From Drosophila persimilis (taxonomy: Eukaryota; Arthropoda; Insecta; Diptera; Drosophilidae): a DNA stretch of 64,000 bases. The stretch covers positions 11,306,501 through 11,370,500 of the forward strand of contig NW_020825294.1 of NCBI RefSeq assembly GCF_003286085.1, read 5' to 3'. Below, piece after piece: positions 44,771 through 54,934 of the stretch (positions are counted from its first letter, which is position 1; each line of letters starts with the position of its first letter). The position numbers and the translations under genes were made by a program. A model generated the notes under the pieces. It did no database searches, was not told where the DNA came from, and saw nothing but the letters and a program-made list of their open reading frames with translations.

Positions 44771-46256
44771 ATCTCTGCCACAAACAAAGACTGTAACTCA
44801 AATTAACTTTTCCCGAGGCACAGACACACAACAATTTGCCCTTGGCCACAAAATAATCCCAGACCAAATCGAGGACAACATGGATCAACGATAAAACGCC
44901 TGCTCTAATTACACACAATGGGCAATAAATAAAATATTGACAAATCAAGATGTTTTTGTGTCTGCTGAAGGACACTCCTCCAAGCCTCCTACTTCCGCAA
45001 AACATAAGATACAAGGGAAAAACCCACTCACAAAGAAATCGAAGAGCTGAAGACGAAGTAGAAGCAGAGGAAAAAATACGAAAGCAAACCCAAAGAGCAG
45101 ACCTAAATCACTTGATTATGGGGATACTTTCCCAATCATTAATCTTCGAGAGGAATACGAGTGTGTGTGTGTGATAAATGGCCAAGGAAAGCTATATTAA
45201 TAACTAATAGATGACAGCATAATTGTGATTTACAAGAGCGAAATAAATAGATTTTTATTAGCCAGCGAGCAATGGCGTGACGAAAAAGGTGAGCAATATG
45301 CAGACAATTTACGCAATTGTTTTGAGTGGAGCTTTCTTCTTTCATTCTCCATAAAGTCCACTTTCTCTCATCCTGCAAATGTTCAAGTAGCCGCGAGCAG
45401 CTCTTCAGACCAACTCCATTCCATTTAGCCATCATCAAGTGAACCTGTTGGCAGTTTAGAATGCGAAAAGTGCATTTCAGCAGGTTTGCTCGAAAAGCTT
45501 AATGGACATTTTATAGCACCCTTCATCCCTCCATTCCTCCGCACACATACTCATACACGTGCACACACACATACTCATACCCGTACGTCTGTACGTTCCA
45601 GAAAAAATAACAGAAAAGAGTTTTAGTATGGCCAGGGTGCCATACATCACTTTAGCATTTCAAATATGTAGGCACATAAAAATCTCTTAACACCAAGTCG
45701 ACGGCAAAAATGAAGCAAAACAAAATGCCAAACAGAGAGGCAGAAAAAACTGCAATTGTAATTCAACTTTAGTGTTTCCAAACTGTTGGAATGGCGGCGC
45801 CCCGAGTGGGCAGGACCGAGAGCTGGCAATCTGACTGCTCTCAAAATGAAAAATTGAATTTGTTGCCTGTTCTCACACACATCGCAGCGAAAACAGAGGA
45901 GAAAAACCAAAAATAAAACCGAAAGTCTTTCTCTTAAATTGAAGCGCTCGTTACGCACACTTTGCACTGTTTGTATGCGTGAAATTCGCCTTGATTTATG
46001 CAACAATAGGGGTTGAGAGGGAGAGATATGCAGCTCTCTCAGAGCTGAAGTCAAAGTGCACAAAGCATAATAGGAATGAATGTGAAGTTATGAAGTACAC
46101 ATAATTGAATTTTATGGATGCAAACTGCAGGTTAATGCGAAGGGGAGGGAGACTTGGAGCCACGATCTTGGAAAAAAGACTCGGTTGAAAGAGTTCTATC
46201 ACACGATATTTCTCGATGGTATGGACTGTGCCTTGTATGTAATTAAAAAAAAGGAA
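44771..46256. other. Non-coding stretch
   Basis: No gene supported. An ACACATACTCATACACGTGC-type repeat lies at 45535-45590. Frames at 45647-46063 (-) have no start context or domain. Confidence 0.45.
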
Positions 46257-46262
46257 TTTATT
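46257..46262 (-). terminator. Poly(A) signal AATAAA for the four-exon gene
   Basis: AATAAA on the minus strand 66 nt after the stop codon of the gene at 46329-47120. Confidence 0.5.
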
Positions 46263-46290
46263 TTAGTAATGAAAAATATATATTCATGCA

Positions 46291-46309
46291 TTTTTTTTTT
46301 TTTTTTTTT
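46291..46309 (+). repeat. 19-nt poly-T (poly-A on the minus strand)
   Basis: A 19-nt homopolymer beginning 19 nt after the stop codon of the minus-strand gene at 46329. It lies within the presumed 3' UTR. On its own it could also be read as a retroposition poly-A tail; see findings. Confidence 0.9.
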
Positions 46310-46328
46310 CCTTTAACAGTTATTGGTT

Positions 46329-47120
46329 TTAGATATTAGAGGACGACCATCCTTGAAAATCATCGCAACCGTGAAGTAAATTTCTGTATCTTGTATCTGA
46401 GTCTTCTGAGAGCAAGCTGGGCTGCATGGACACATATTTGTAGACAGGCGGTGCCAATTTCTTATTGGTCTGTAGCTTCTGCTCGGAGTCATCTGCCTTT
46501 TCTTGATCGCGCATCGAACTCTTACGATCTTCAGAGTGTCGCCTCCCCAAAGCAACAAGGCCGCGGCTACCGTATTCTCAGCGAGTAGTATGTCGGCCCT
46601 GCACCGCAGAGGAAGAACAGAAACATTCGCTCGCTGCAGACACCGCCACAGGTAATGACCCAGCTCGTTGATGTGCTTGCACTCCGGCTGTACTGCTGCA
46701 TCTGGCACATCCGGGATCGGTAGACCATAGCGTTGCTTTGCTTTCAAACTGCGGTGTATTCTCGGAAAGGAGTATCGAAAATATGGCTGTTCAATTTCTT
46801 ACGCCGTATGGCCATGCTGGCGTTGCTGATTTAAGTGATCGTATCTTTGTAGGCCTACGATGGAACACAGTCGTCCATATCCTCAAGGCGCTAATTTCGT
46901 TGCACGCAGAACCTGGGCCTGGGCACTTGGGTCGCTCACATCGTACATGCGCTTGCTCTATGCTTCCCTCATTGAGGAAATACGCCCTGCTTAGCTCCAG
47001 AGTTTGCTGATACTCGTAGTAGTTTTTCATTTCAGAAAAGCAATGCTCTAGAGCCGTATGCCATGACCAACTACATTCATTAATGTTGTACCAGTACCAT
47101 CCCGTTGTACATCTTGACAT
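46329..47120 (-). CDS. Uncharacterised four-exon gene, 198 aa
   Basis: My model uses exons 47120-46940, 46854-46803, 46748-46526 and 46469-46329. Introns of 85, 54 and 56 nt have donors GTGAGC, GTAAGA and GTAAGA. Every point where the coding frame switches coincides with a strong donor, and all phases agree. The protein starts MSRCTTGWYWYNINECSWSW and continues with a helical stretch (LEHCFSEMKNYYEYQQTLEL), then QQRQHGHTALKAKQRYGLPI. Next come ELGHYLWRCLQRANVSVLP and AENTVAAALLLWGG, and it ends GCDDFQGWSSSNI. There is no signal peptide, so it is likely intracellular. I do not recognise the family. The third intron's acceptor (AAGCTACAG) is pyrimidine-poor. The alternative reading is a processed pseudogene with one in-frame stop and two frame changes. 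The start codon lies 296 bp from the divergent gene at 47417. Confidence 0.58.
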
Positions 47121-47416
47121 ATACTTTTAGTTCTTAAAACCACTGTAATTGCTTGAAACAAATTAGTTCTTAAGCCCACTGTGCTGTACCGTCAGTACCA
47201 ACGCATATGTAAATATACTCCAGTAGCAGAGAGCGCATAGAATAAGAAACACAAAAAGCGAAGAATAAAATTGAGGGCGAGAAAAATAAATAAATAAATA
47301 GTTTTTCCAAGCTATCTAATCAAGTAGCTCTTGTTTAATCTGTAAAAAAATACTTGTGTCAGAATTTCAGGAATTCAGTATTCGAAACAAAGACAAATAT
47401 ACCCACAAAATTGACA

Positions 47417-47700
47417 ATGAAGAATCCACTGTATTTCCTTTTCTGGCTAATTGTCTTGCTCTGGCTGTCGTTCTTTGTGGCCTTTTTCGGGGCCTTCTTC
47501 TATATCTGGACTTATATGTTCTCTCAATGCAGTGACTGCTGCGAAGTGAGTTCATTCAGGAATAGCCACAGCCGCAGTCTTGCTATAAATTGAAAATTCA
47601 TAACAATCCATTCCAGGGTATTGCTGAATTTTTCCTGAAGTGCGTTCAGTTTCCCGGATACTGTGCTGCAGGTATGATGCAGTGCAAGAAACCGTGCTAG
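47417..47700 (+). CDS. Small single-pass membrane protein, two exons, 70 aa
   Basis: Exon 1 is 47417-47545 (43 codons) and exon 2 is 47617-47700. The 71-nt phase-0 intron has a GTGAGT donor and a CATTCCAG acceptor. The start ATG follows GACA. The protein begins MKNPLYFLFWLIVLLWLSFF, which continues into a hydrophobic segment to about residue 35 (signal anchor or uncleaved signal). A short cysteine-rich part follows (SQCSDCCE), then the amphipathic FFLKCVQFPGYCAAGMMQ tail ending CKKPC. I believe it belongs to a family of roughly 65-75-aa insect proteins with a hydrophobic N-terminus and an LLKGVQFPHYCAKAM-like tail. That family has no known function, and my memory of it is not a search result. 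Topology would place the cysteines outside the membrane. In-frame ATGs further upstream (47354) are not needed. Confidence 0.82.
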
Positions 47701-47799
47701 AATCGACGAAGATGGCAAGAGGCGGCCACCCGCCACACAGTATAGCACAGTGTCGACACTATCCGTTTACCACTGTACCATATACATTTTGTTGCTATG

Positions 47800-48147
47800 C
47801 AGTTTCCATGTTTTACTATCGGTTTGTATTTGGTTGTTGTTTTCCTCTTCAATCCTCCCTCGAATCTTTCGTTCTCGTCTACTACTTAGATACCGCCAGA
47901 AGATCTTCCTCTGCGTCTGAACTTCCTTCAACTGCAAAACCACCACGGACATCATGAACAGATTACATCAGGCCAACAGTTCACTTACTTTACTGTCGGT
48001 TTTTATTTGGTTTTTGTTCTTCTCTTCAATCCTCCTCCGTATCGTCTATTACTTAGATACAGCCAGAAGATCTTCCTCTTCGTCTAACCTTCCTTCATTT
48101 AAGGAACCTTCTCCGACATCGTAAACAGATTACTTCAGAATAATAGT
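47800..48147 (+). repeat. Imperfect tandem duplication, two units of about 175 bp
   Basis: Unit A (47800-47976) and unit B (47977-48147) align over their length. Shared words include CTCTTCAATCCTCC, TACTTAGATAC, GCCAGAAGATCTTCCTCT and AACAGATTAC. They differ by many substitutions and small indels, so the duplication is not recent. It begins 100 bp downstream of the small membrane-protein gene. No frame is open through both units. Confidence 0.8.
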
Positions 48148-49071
48148 GACTAGAAGATCAGTGGATGATGACATTGAGTAATAATATTTTAATCCGCAGT
48201 TTTATGGTAGAATTGCTTAAATTTTTCAACACTTATCGGCAATTAGCATGAATGACTTATCAACACAATCCTCAAGATTTTAAGAGTGCTTTGTATCCGG
48301 CGATCAAAATAAATTTAAACATGCGAATCCAGCAGTGTAGAAGGCATAATTGGTATTTTAATTGTTTTTAAATTTGAGCAAAGTTTCATACTTAAAATAT
48401 TGGAAACGAAATCTGATGGTTTTGCCCCAAGTCTAATAGATTGAGGATTGGCCTGAGCTAGCATCAAAACCATAACTCGAAGTCAAATCTGCAGCCAAAA
48501 ACTGCGCGCCTTGCTCTAGCATTACATTTAAAATAACTTCATCTTGTATCTAGAAGACTTTGAATTTTTCCGCTTTGATTAATCCTTTATTTCGCAATAC
48601 TGATCATTGCTTTGAAACGCAGGACTAAGGCCTCGCCGTATAGCATTGCGAATTAATGTAGCCTATTCTGGGCAGAAGGATACAAGCCTTAAAACAAATG
48701 AGAAGTCATATTTGCCTGCAAATACCGCCATGTGGCCAAGCTTTCCCTTGAATCAATAAATTAATGTTTCTCCTTCGGATACTGCAAGATCTGCAGCCTG
48801 CCTTCTTCGTCCTTAATGACTTTTCTTTGAATATGATAGTACATTGAGTTCTACTCACCTGCATATAATCCATTTTGTTGCAGTACGGTAACAAACTACT
48901 CTGCATTGTTGAATTTGAGTTTATGATCTATTTATGCATATTCCAAGAAATGTGGTCAAAAGTGGAATTTCTTACCCTACGAAATACGACAGGCTTCAGG
49001 GTCGGACTAGGTAGGACATGTTTAACATATCTTTTTGAAAATTTGTTCTTATTAAATTCATTACATTCAGG
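48148..49071. other. Non-coding or decayed coding stretch
   Basis: On the minus strand (48200-48910) short coding-like pieces occur in different frames: ending YPKEKH near 48758, ATLIRNAIRRGLSPAFQSND near 48600-48660, and QANPQSIRLGAKPSDFVSNI near 48400-48460. A good donor (CAG/GTGAGT) lies at about 48858. This could be a decayed gene, but no continuous model works, so I call no gene. Confidence 0.3.
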
Positions 49072-49475
49072 CAGGCTCCGTTTTTCAATTACTTTAGCGG
49101 ATTACGTGTTCAGCTAAAACGTTTCGTTTTAAGGCTCTCCAGTTTTCACAAGTTTTTGCTGTTTACACCAAAACGAAAATTTTTATTGCCCTGGCCAATT
49201 TTTTCCGAGCCAAATTTGAGGTCAACCCAACCTCAACCAACCAACTAATAAAGTTATTTATAAAGAAAGCAAAAGTTACCCCTGATATAGGGTATTCCTT
49301 TTGCAATTAAGGTTCGTTTCGTTGTATAAAATGCCGTTTACTTTTAATTTCGTCAACGAAAATGTTTTCGTTTTGAAAACGAATAAATCTTGCAGAATGT
49401 GAAAATGTTAGCCACAATTTATGTGTATTCAAAAGTATATTGGAAAATTTTTTTGAATGTGAAAAACGGAGCCTG
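49072..49475 (+). mobile_element. Candidate non-autonomous DNA transposon (MITE), 404 bp
   Basis: CAGGCTCCGTTTTTCA at 49072-49087 is repeated in perfect inverted orientation at 49460-49475. The interior has no ORF and several AAAACG/CGTTTT inverted words, for example TTCGTTTTGAAAACGAA at about 49367. I see no convincing target-site duplication and cannot name the superfamily. The 16-bp inverted repeat at 404 bp spacing is unlikely by chance. Confidence 0.5.
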
Positions 49476-49537
49476 TCTGATTATCTCATGTTGAACAACT
49501 ATTAGAAAGACATGGAGAATGATCAAAACCACCATTT

Positions 49538-49558
49538 TATACCCGATACTCAAAATGA
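49538..49558 (+). mobile_element. DINE-1-like 5' end fragment
   Basis: TATACCCGATACTCAAAATGA, identical to the start of the reference copy for about 20 bp, after which similarity stops. Confidence 0.6.
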
Positions 49559-51195
49559 AGGTTTTACGCTTAAAGGCTAATGATCAAATTGTACTTTATA
49601 ATGAAAACACTTCTTTGCTAGGTATGTTCACAATTTTTAGTATCGTATAGTGTAATTTAAATTTTATAATTTAATTGTCCTCCTAGCTGTTCCAAAATAA
49701 TTTCAAAGTAATATAAAATTCGCAAAGAAAATATTTTATTGAGCAATTTCAGTGCAGTTTTGATTTGTTTACCATCTGCAAAGCGAATAAGTATAATTCT
49801 TTTTCAATAAATTAGTCAAAAGATTATTTCTTATTATCCTCTGAGAAAGTTTTTCCTGCAAATTAATCCACCTCCACGACGGGAATGTTTCCTGCCCCCC
49901 TTTTTCTGCGAGATGCAGCTTGCAGCAATAGCAAAACTATTAAAAATTATTCATTAAATACAGAACACAATAAGGCGTACAACAACAATGGCAGAAAGTG
50001 CAGTCGGAAAACATGGAAATGAAAAAGTTGCCTGCCTCCCAGCACTACAGCTCTATAGCTCCTTCCCAGCCAGGCCAAACAATTGCGAGGTGCCGCCTTT
50101 TCAGAGTTTTTATGCTCGGAAAAGTATGGAACGAAATTACATCTGTACGGTGCAGTGTGGCCGAGGTGTGAGGAGGCGAGGTGAGGGTACTCTGATGGGA
50201 CGGAGTCGAGTCGGAGCTGAATCCATGAGCACAAGCAGTAGTCGGAAAGCCACCGTCGAGTAGTGAGCTGAAAAACGCCAAACTAACTAGACTTTCACTT
50301 TATTATTCATGAAAAGTGAAAAGCGTGCATTGCAACAGCCAGCAGAAGATGATGGAGAAGAAGGAGCTGCAGGAGGCGGAATGGGATCAGTGGGGGATTC
50401 CCGAAATGACTAGCCAGAAATGATGTGATGTGGGGCGTGGCTGGAAATTAAATGAAATTAAATGCAGCAACAGAATGAAAAGCCAGAGCAGAGTGACAGA
50501 GGGTCGCTCTCTCAGGGTGCACTCAGAGAAATGGTATAGATAGCGAGTGTACAAGAAGCCAATTTTATAATCAAAAATCGGTGTAATTTGCATGGTATTC
50601 ATTTCATGATATAGAGCTTTAAAATATTTGAATGTTTTAGTAGCAAAATTCAGTGGTCCTTTACTATTTTTTCTGTTTTAAGTGTGGGGAAAACGACCTT
50701 CTCTAGGTATTCAAGCAAAATGAAATTATATTTAAATGAAATTGCGTTTGCCTCTCTCATTTGACTAGAACGCCATTGCAGAGCGCACAAAGCGCACGGC
50801 TCACACACCTTTAATCAATTATAATTAATTTGCCAGAAAATGTACGAATATAATTTTTATAAATAAGAAACACTAATCGTCGCACCTCCTCCTCACCATC
50901 GCACTACTGCCACACAACATCGCAATAAAGCTAAAGGCCGGCAATTTGTTTCTATTAACAAAGCTGCGCCTACAAATTGCCCATCATTTATCAAGACCGG
51001 CTAAAAGCCGCAGTATGGAGAGGGTGTGTATATCGTTGAGGTGTGTGAATAGTGTCAAATGGTCAGGGATAAAGCACACCTGAGCAATTGGTAATGGTGT
51101 GGAAGCCACTATCATGAAAAGCAGGGAAGACAAGCTGACTAAAGAGGAGGCAACGGTCTGGAGTATGCCCTGCAATCAATTAGCATGTGAGCAGA
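49559..51195. other. Non-coding stretch
   Basis: No supported gene. AT-rich at 49560-49830; balanced composition at 49860-50520 with open frames on both strands that lack domain or splice context. Confidence 0.45.
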
Positions 51196-51600
51196 AATAT
51201 CGAGAAACCTACAGTGTGCTTCACTCTCTAACTAAGAAAGAACCGAAAACTTTAGTAATTAAAATAAAAGACCCTGATATTAATAATACATTTATATTGT
51301 TAATTGAATCTATTAAAGAACCTCCGCGATCTCGAGTTCCAGTTGAGAGAATTAAAACAACTATTAAAATCAAATTGTAATATTTTTATCAGGGACCGTA
51401 AGCAATGATTATTTTTTTTATTTTTGTAGATAAAAAAATTACACACTTAGATAGTTAAATAGTTTTTAAAGTTTAAATTAGTTAGTTAACATTATTAGTA
51501 TTATTATTTATTATAAATAATTGTAAGTAATAATTAAAAAGGTTTAAAACCAGAAAAAAACTGAAAAATGAGTTTTACTTTTCGCTCAAAAAAATCTTTT
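51196..51600. other. AT-rich island with a lysine/isoleucine-rich plus-strand frame
   Basis: The plus-strand frame at about 51200-51380 (part of an ORF opening at 51099) gives KKEPKTLVIKIKDPDINNTF and ESIKEPPRSRVPVERIKTT. Composition is much more AT-rich than the flanks and continues so to about 51560. It could be a relic of an inserted element or an AT-rich exon. I find no terminal repeats and no recognisable domain, so no family is named. Confidence 0.25.
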
Positions 51601-52198
51601 TATGGAGAAATCTTTTTATCACTTATTGCACAAGTTTCCTTTAGTCTCTTCAAGTCAGAATTTGAATTCTCCCACATTTTTGTTGTATTTTAAAAATTGG
51701 AAAACCGCAAAAAATTCCACATCCGAGGTACATTCATATGTGCCACATGTACCGCACATGCGAGTCTCAGCTACAATCAAGACAAAGGAAAGACAGCGAA
51801 AGTGGAACTCACATCATATTCAACTATATTCGAGACATCCACACATGTGTTCTGCCCATGTTATGGGGCATCAGATACAAAGGCTACACGTAGATGCCGT
51901 CATCATCAGAGATGGCCAATTTGAAGTCATCACTCAGCGCTGACAAACAAGCGTCCGTCGTTCGTGGTAGGTGGTCGGGGCGGAATCGGAGATGCCTGTG
52001 GCACCCCCCGGCCCCGTCGGAGCTGGTCCGGTCCGATAGCACGCGCCACGCACACACTTCAGAGCGACCAGACCGGGACAGGGTGGGACAGGTTCTACTC
52101 GTAGGACAGGACTAGCGCCCTGTGAATCGGTCCCCGGGAAAGTCGGCAAGTCAGCAGAGTGCTCAGTCGACGGGCTCCAACATAACTCACAAAAACAC

Positions 52199-52272
52199 AT
52201 CAATTATGCGGGGCCTCCACATATGGCTGGTGAGGGTATGGGCACTGTGCCCAGTGCTCTTTATTAATGACA
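52199..52272 (+). other. Two-block non-coding element, copy 2
   Basis: ATCAATTATG at 52199-52208 and CTTTATTAATGACA ending at 52272, the same span (74 nt) and orientation as 11337-11410. Short matches extend outward on both sides (AAAACACATCAATTATG; AATGACAGCTAAAC). Confidence 0.45.
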
Positions 52273-53228
52273 GCTAAACTGTCAGGGGCGAGTGCGGAGG
52301 GTGTCTGTGCGTGGCCTGGCAGGTGGGAAAAGCCAAGTCCTGACCCTGGCCACGCTTCAAGTTGTGCCCTCACTTTGAGTAATGTTCGCTTGTCAAATTG
52401 CAACCGAACTGGACAGCCATAAGTCAAGCATTGCCTGACGGCTCTGAGGTCGGGTTATTTTTTCCAGCCAGTGCACTGGCCAGCAATTGCAAATGTCGAT
52501 GGGAAATGGATTTGACTCGCTGAAAGATACGTCTCTGCCAGTTCTATAGTAATTTGGCATTGGTCATATATTCAAACATATAAACATTCCATTAAATAGG
52601 TTGAAACGCTCCTTCAGAACCTTTAATCTCAAGTTTACATCGATTCAGCGAAAATCCTTAATATCCATTCTGTTCCCCATCGGCTTTCCTTAATTCATCA
52701 ACTTTGTTAAGAACACATCTCAATCCTAGCAGGACGGGCTATTAAAACTTAAATCGACTTCTTTTACAAAACAACCAAATCCCATTCATTTTAATTGCTA
52801 TCCGAAGAACAACAGCAGACTGAGCCCCAGCAGCCACGCTACTGCGTACTCTATATTCCACCCTGCACAGTATTCACGTACACCCATCCCATTCCGAACA
52901 CTATCTGCTGTGCAACGCCTAAGAGTATGCAATAAATTTTATGCCTACCACGCGACCTGCCGGAACTTCTATGGAAAACACACACTGAAACCAAAAACAA
53001 AAATACGAAAACAAAAGAAGACAAAAAAAGAAGAGGGAAAATGGAAAACCCAAACATATGAATGACTTTCATTACTATTTTGATGCGAAATGCTTTAGCA
53101 TCCGCACCAGATGGGGTTTCCGTTGTCGAGCCCTCCCATTGTATATCGTGTCCTGGCATGGGCATAGAATGCTTATCCATTGTTATGTAATCAATGGCGG
53201 TCCCAGATTGAGGCTGGATGTTCCCTCT

Positions 53229-53251
53229 CTGCCCCTGCCCCTGCCCCTGCC
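53229..53251 (+). repeat. TGCCCC hexamer repeat
   Basis: About four tandem units. Confidence 0.75.
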
Positions 53252-54323
53252 ACTGCCGCCTGTCCGCCTCCCTCTCCGCATATCCTGCATGTCGGCATGC
53301 AATTCGCCGTGGAGCAGACGCAGGAGCTGAAATCGTTAAAGTTCATTGAAAACAAATGATGGCATTACTTTGATTTGATGTGTGCTTTGATTGCTCTCCC
53401 ACACAAAACCCATCCCCGGGACGGATACACACAAATGATGTTGAGGCAGTACGCAAAATAGTTGCAAATGGCCCACACACATGAATACAAACAAACTGAC
53501 GCAGACATGCCCTCTGCCTCCATGTGTGACGTTTTATTTTGTTGGTTGACTGATTTAGCTTGTCATTCAATTTCATGGTCAGTGGCTTTCGCCTCCAGAA
53601 GAGTAAGAAGTCATTTGCATTGTCCAGGGAAACACAGCAATTGATTTGGAGGTGAGCGAGACGCAGCTGCGACAGGAATGCAAGGACTACAAATAAATCT
53701 AAAATTGCCAACCGTAAAACTTTGTGGTTTTTGCAATGCACTGTTCACCCTTCAGGGATTTCCCAAAGCTCTGAACCAGCTACTTGTATTTTCTGGCCTC
53801 CACAAATGTAAACTAAGAAACCAGAAACCGAGGAAATATTTGGTTATGGCTACTCGTAACAGCACGAAAAGCCTATCGAACATTCCACTCCCCGATCGGA
53901 GCACGGCACTGATGCCAGACCACTAACTGCATTAACGACAAGAACCTCAGATAATCCCCCCCTTAGGGTAGACCTAAGAAATAGCTACGGATTAGTTCTG
54001 TTACAGTTTTAAGTGTTTTCATCAGATTGAAGGACGAACAGGAATGAATATCTTTAAGTAAATATAAATCGAATGCTGGAAAAGACAGATTACAAATGGC
54101 AATGGTAGTAGAAGGTTATAATAGTGCTAATGTTTCGTTGTATTTTAATCGGAAACTGAAGAGTGTTTCGAACAAATTTTGTCTCGATACAAGTAATGCA
54201 TTAAAATTTAAACGGATTATGCAACTAAAATGTGAAGACATACAACATAACTTCAATTATATCACATTATTTTATTGCAGGGCACGATCCCGAATCATAA
54301 AAAATAAAAATATAGTTAATGTA

Positions 54324-54934
54324 TTAACTTAGCAAATCGAATGGTCCAGTCACGCCCTTTGCTTTCGTGCAGATGGGGGTTAGTTTTGTACAATTCGGAA
54401 AATGTTGAGTGGGATTGGGACTAGGGTATTGGGCCGCAACGATCTGATAAACATGTCCAGGATATCCAGGAAGATTAATCCAGTTTCGTTGACGTTGCGA
54501 ATGTTCAGTTGCAAGTGGCTCCTTGGTACTTGTGGCTACAAAGTGCTTTATGTCATCACCAACTCCACTTAGCACCCCTTTTGAGGTGAATTATTCACTA
54601 AGTGCTATCATTAACTATTGGAATGACTAGATTCAGCAACAGCTTCAGTCCCTTCTTTGTCTGCCGGGCTCTAGCCTACCCACTATTTGGTTGTATCCAA
54701 CATCATCGCTAACCAATATCCCCCACAGATCCGCCACGAACCAGCGAACTTGAAGTCCGTGACCGTGAGTGCATCAACAATGGCCAATCACTGAACAACA
54801 ACGAACCACAAAAGTGCGAACAATTAAATCATGCTGAGTGACTTACGCCAAAGGACATCACATAAGCTGCGGGAACCAACCCAACCTGCAAAAACAGCCC
54901 GAACAACAACAGCAAGCACTCTGCACAGAGGCAT
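54324..54934 (-). CDS. Candidate two-exon secreted protein, 113 aa, function unknown
   Basis: The second exon (54577-54324) is a coherent minus-strand frame: KHFVATSTKEPLATEHSQRQ, then NLPGYPGHVYQIVAAQYPSP and NCTKLTPICTKAK. It has no internal start. An upstream exon 54934-54847 starts MPLCRVLAVVVRAVFAGWVG, which resembles a signal peptide although an arginine interrupts the core, and ends at a consensus GTAAGT donor. Both sides have phase 1, so they join in frame across a 269-nt intron. The acceptor (CCTCAAAAG) is poor, so the model is tentative. The alternatives are a different upstream exon or a decayed gene. No domain is recognised. Confidence 0.32.

Larger units (their letters stand above)
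51601..54323. other. Non-coding stretch
   Basis: No supported gene. It holds a GC-rich segment at 51950-52140, the second copy of the two-block element at 52199-52272, and a TGCCCC repeat at 53229-53251. Minus-strand frames at 53343-53741 look like chance. Confidence 0.45.

Noticed and set aside
46291-46309. Poly-T run as proof of a retroposed gene copy
   Set aside because: Without target-site duplications, and with frame breaks that coincide with good donors, the tract alone is not proof. Both readings are kept open in the findings.
54729-54764. Plus-strand 36-bp exon-like segment between CCCCCACAG and GTGAGTG
   Set aside because: It has good splice signals but is tiny, has no partner exons on the plus strand, and lies within the intron of the opposite-strand candidate gene.
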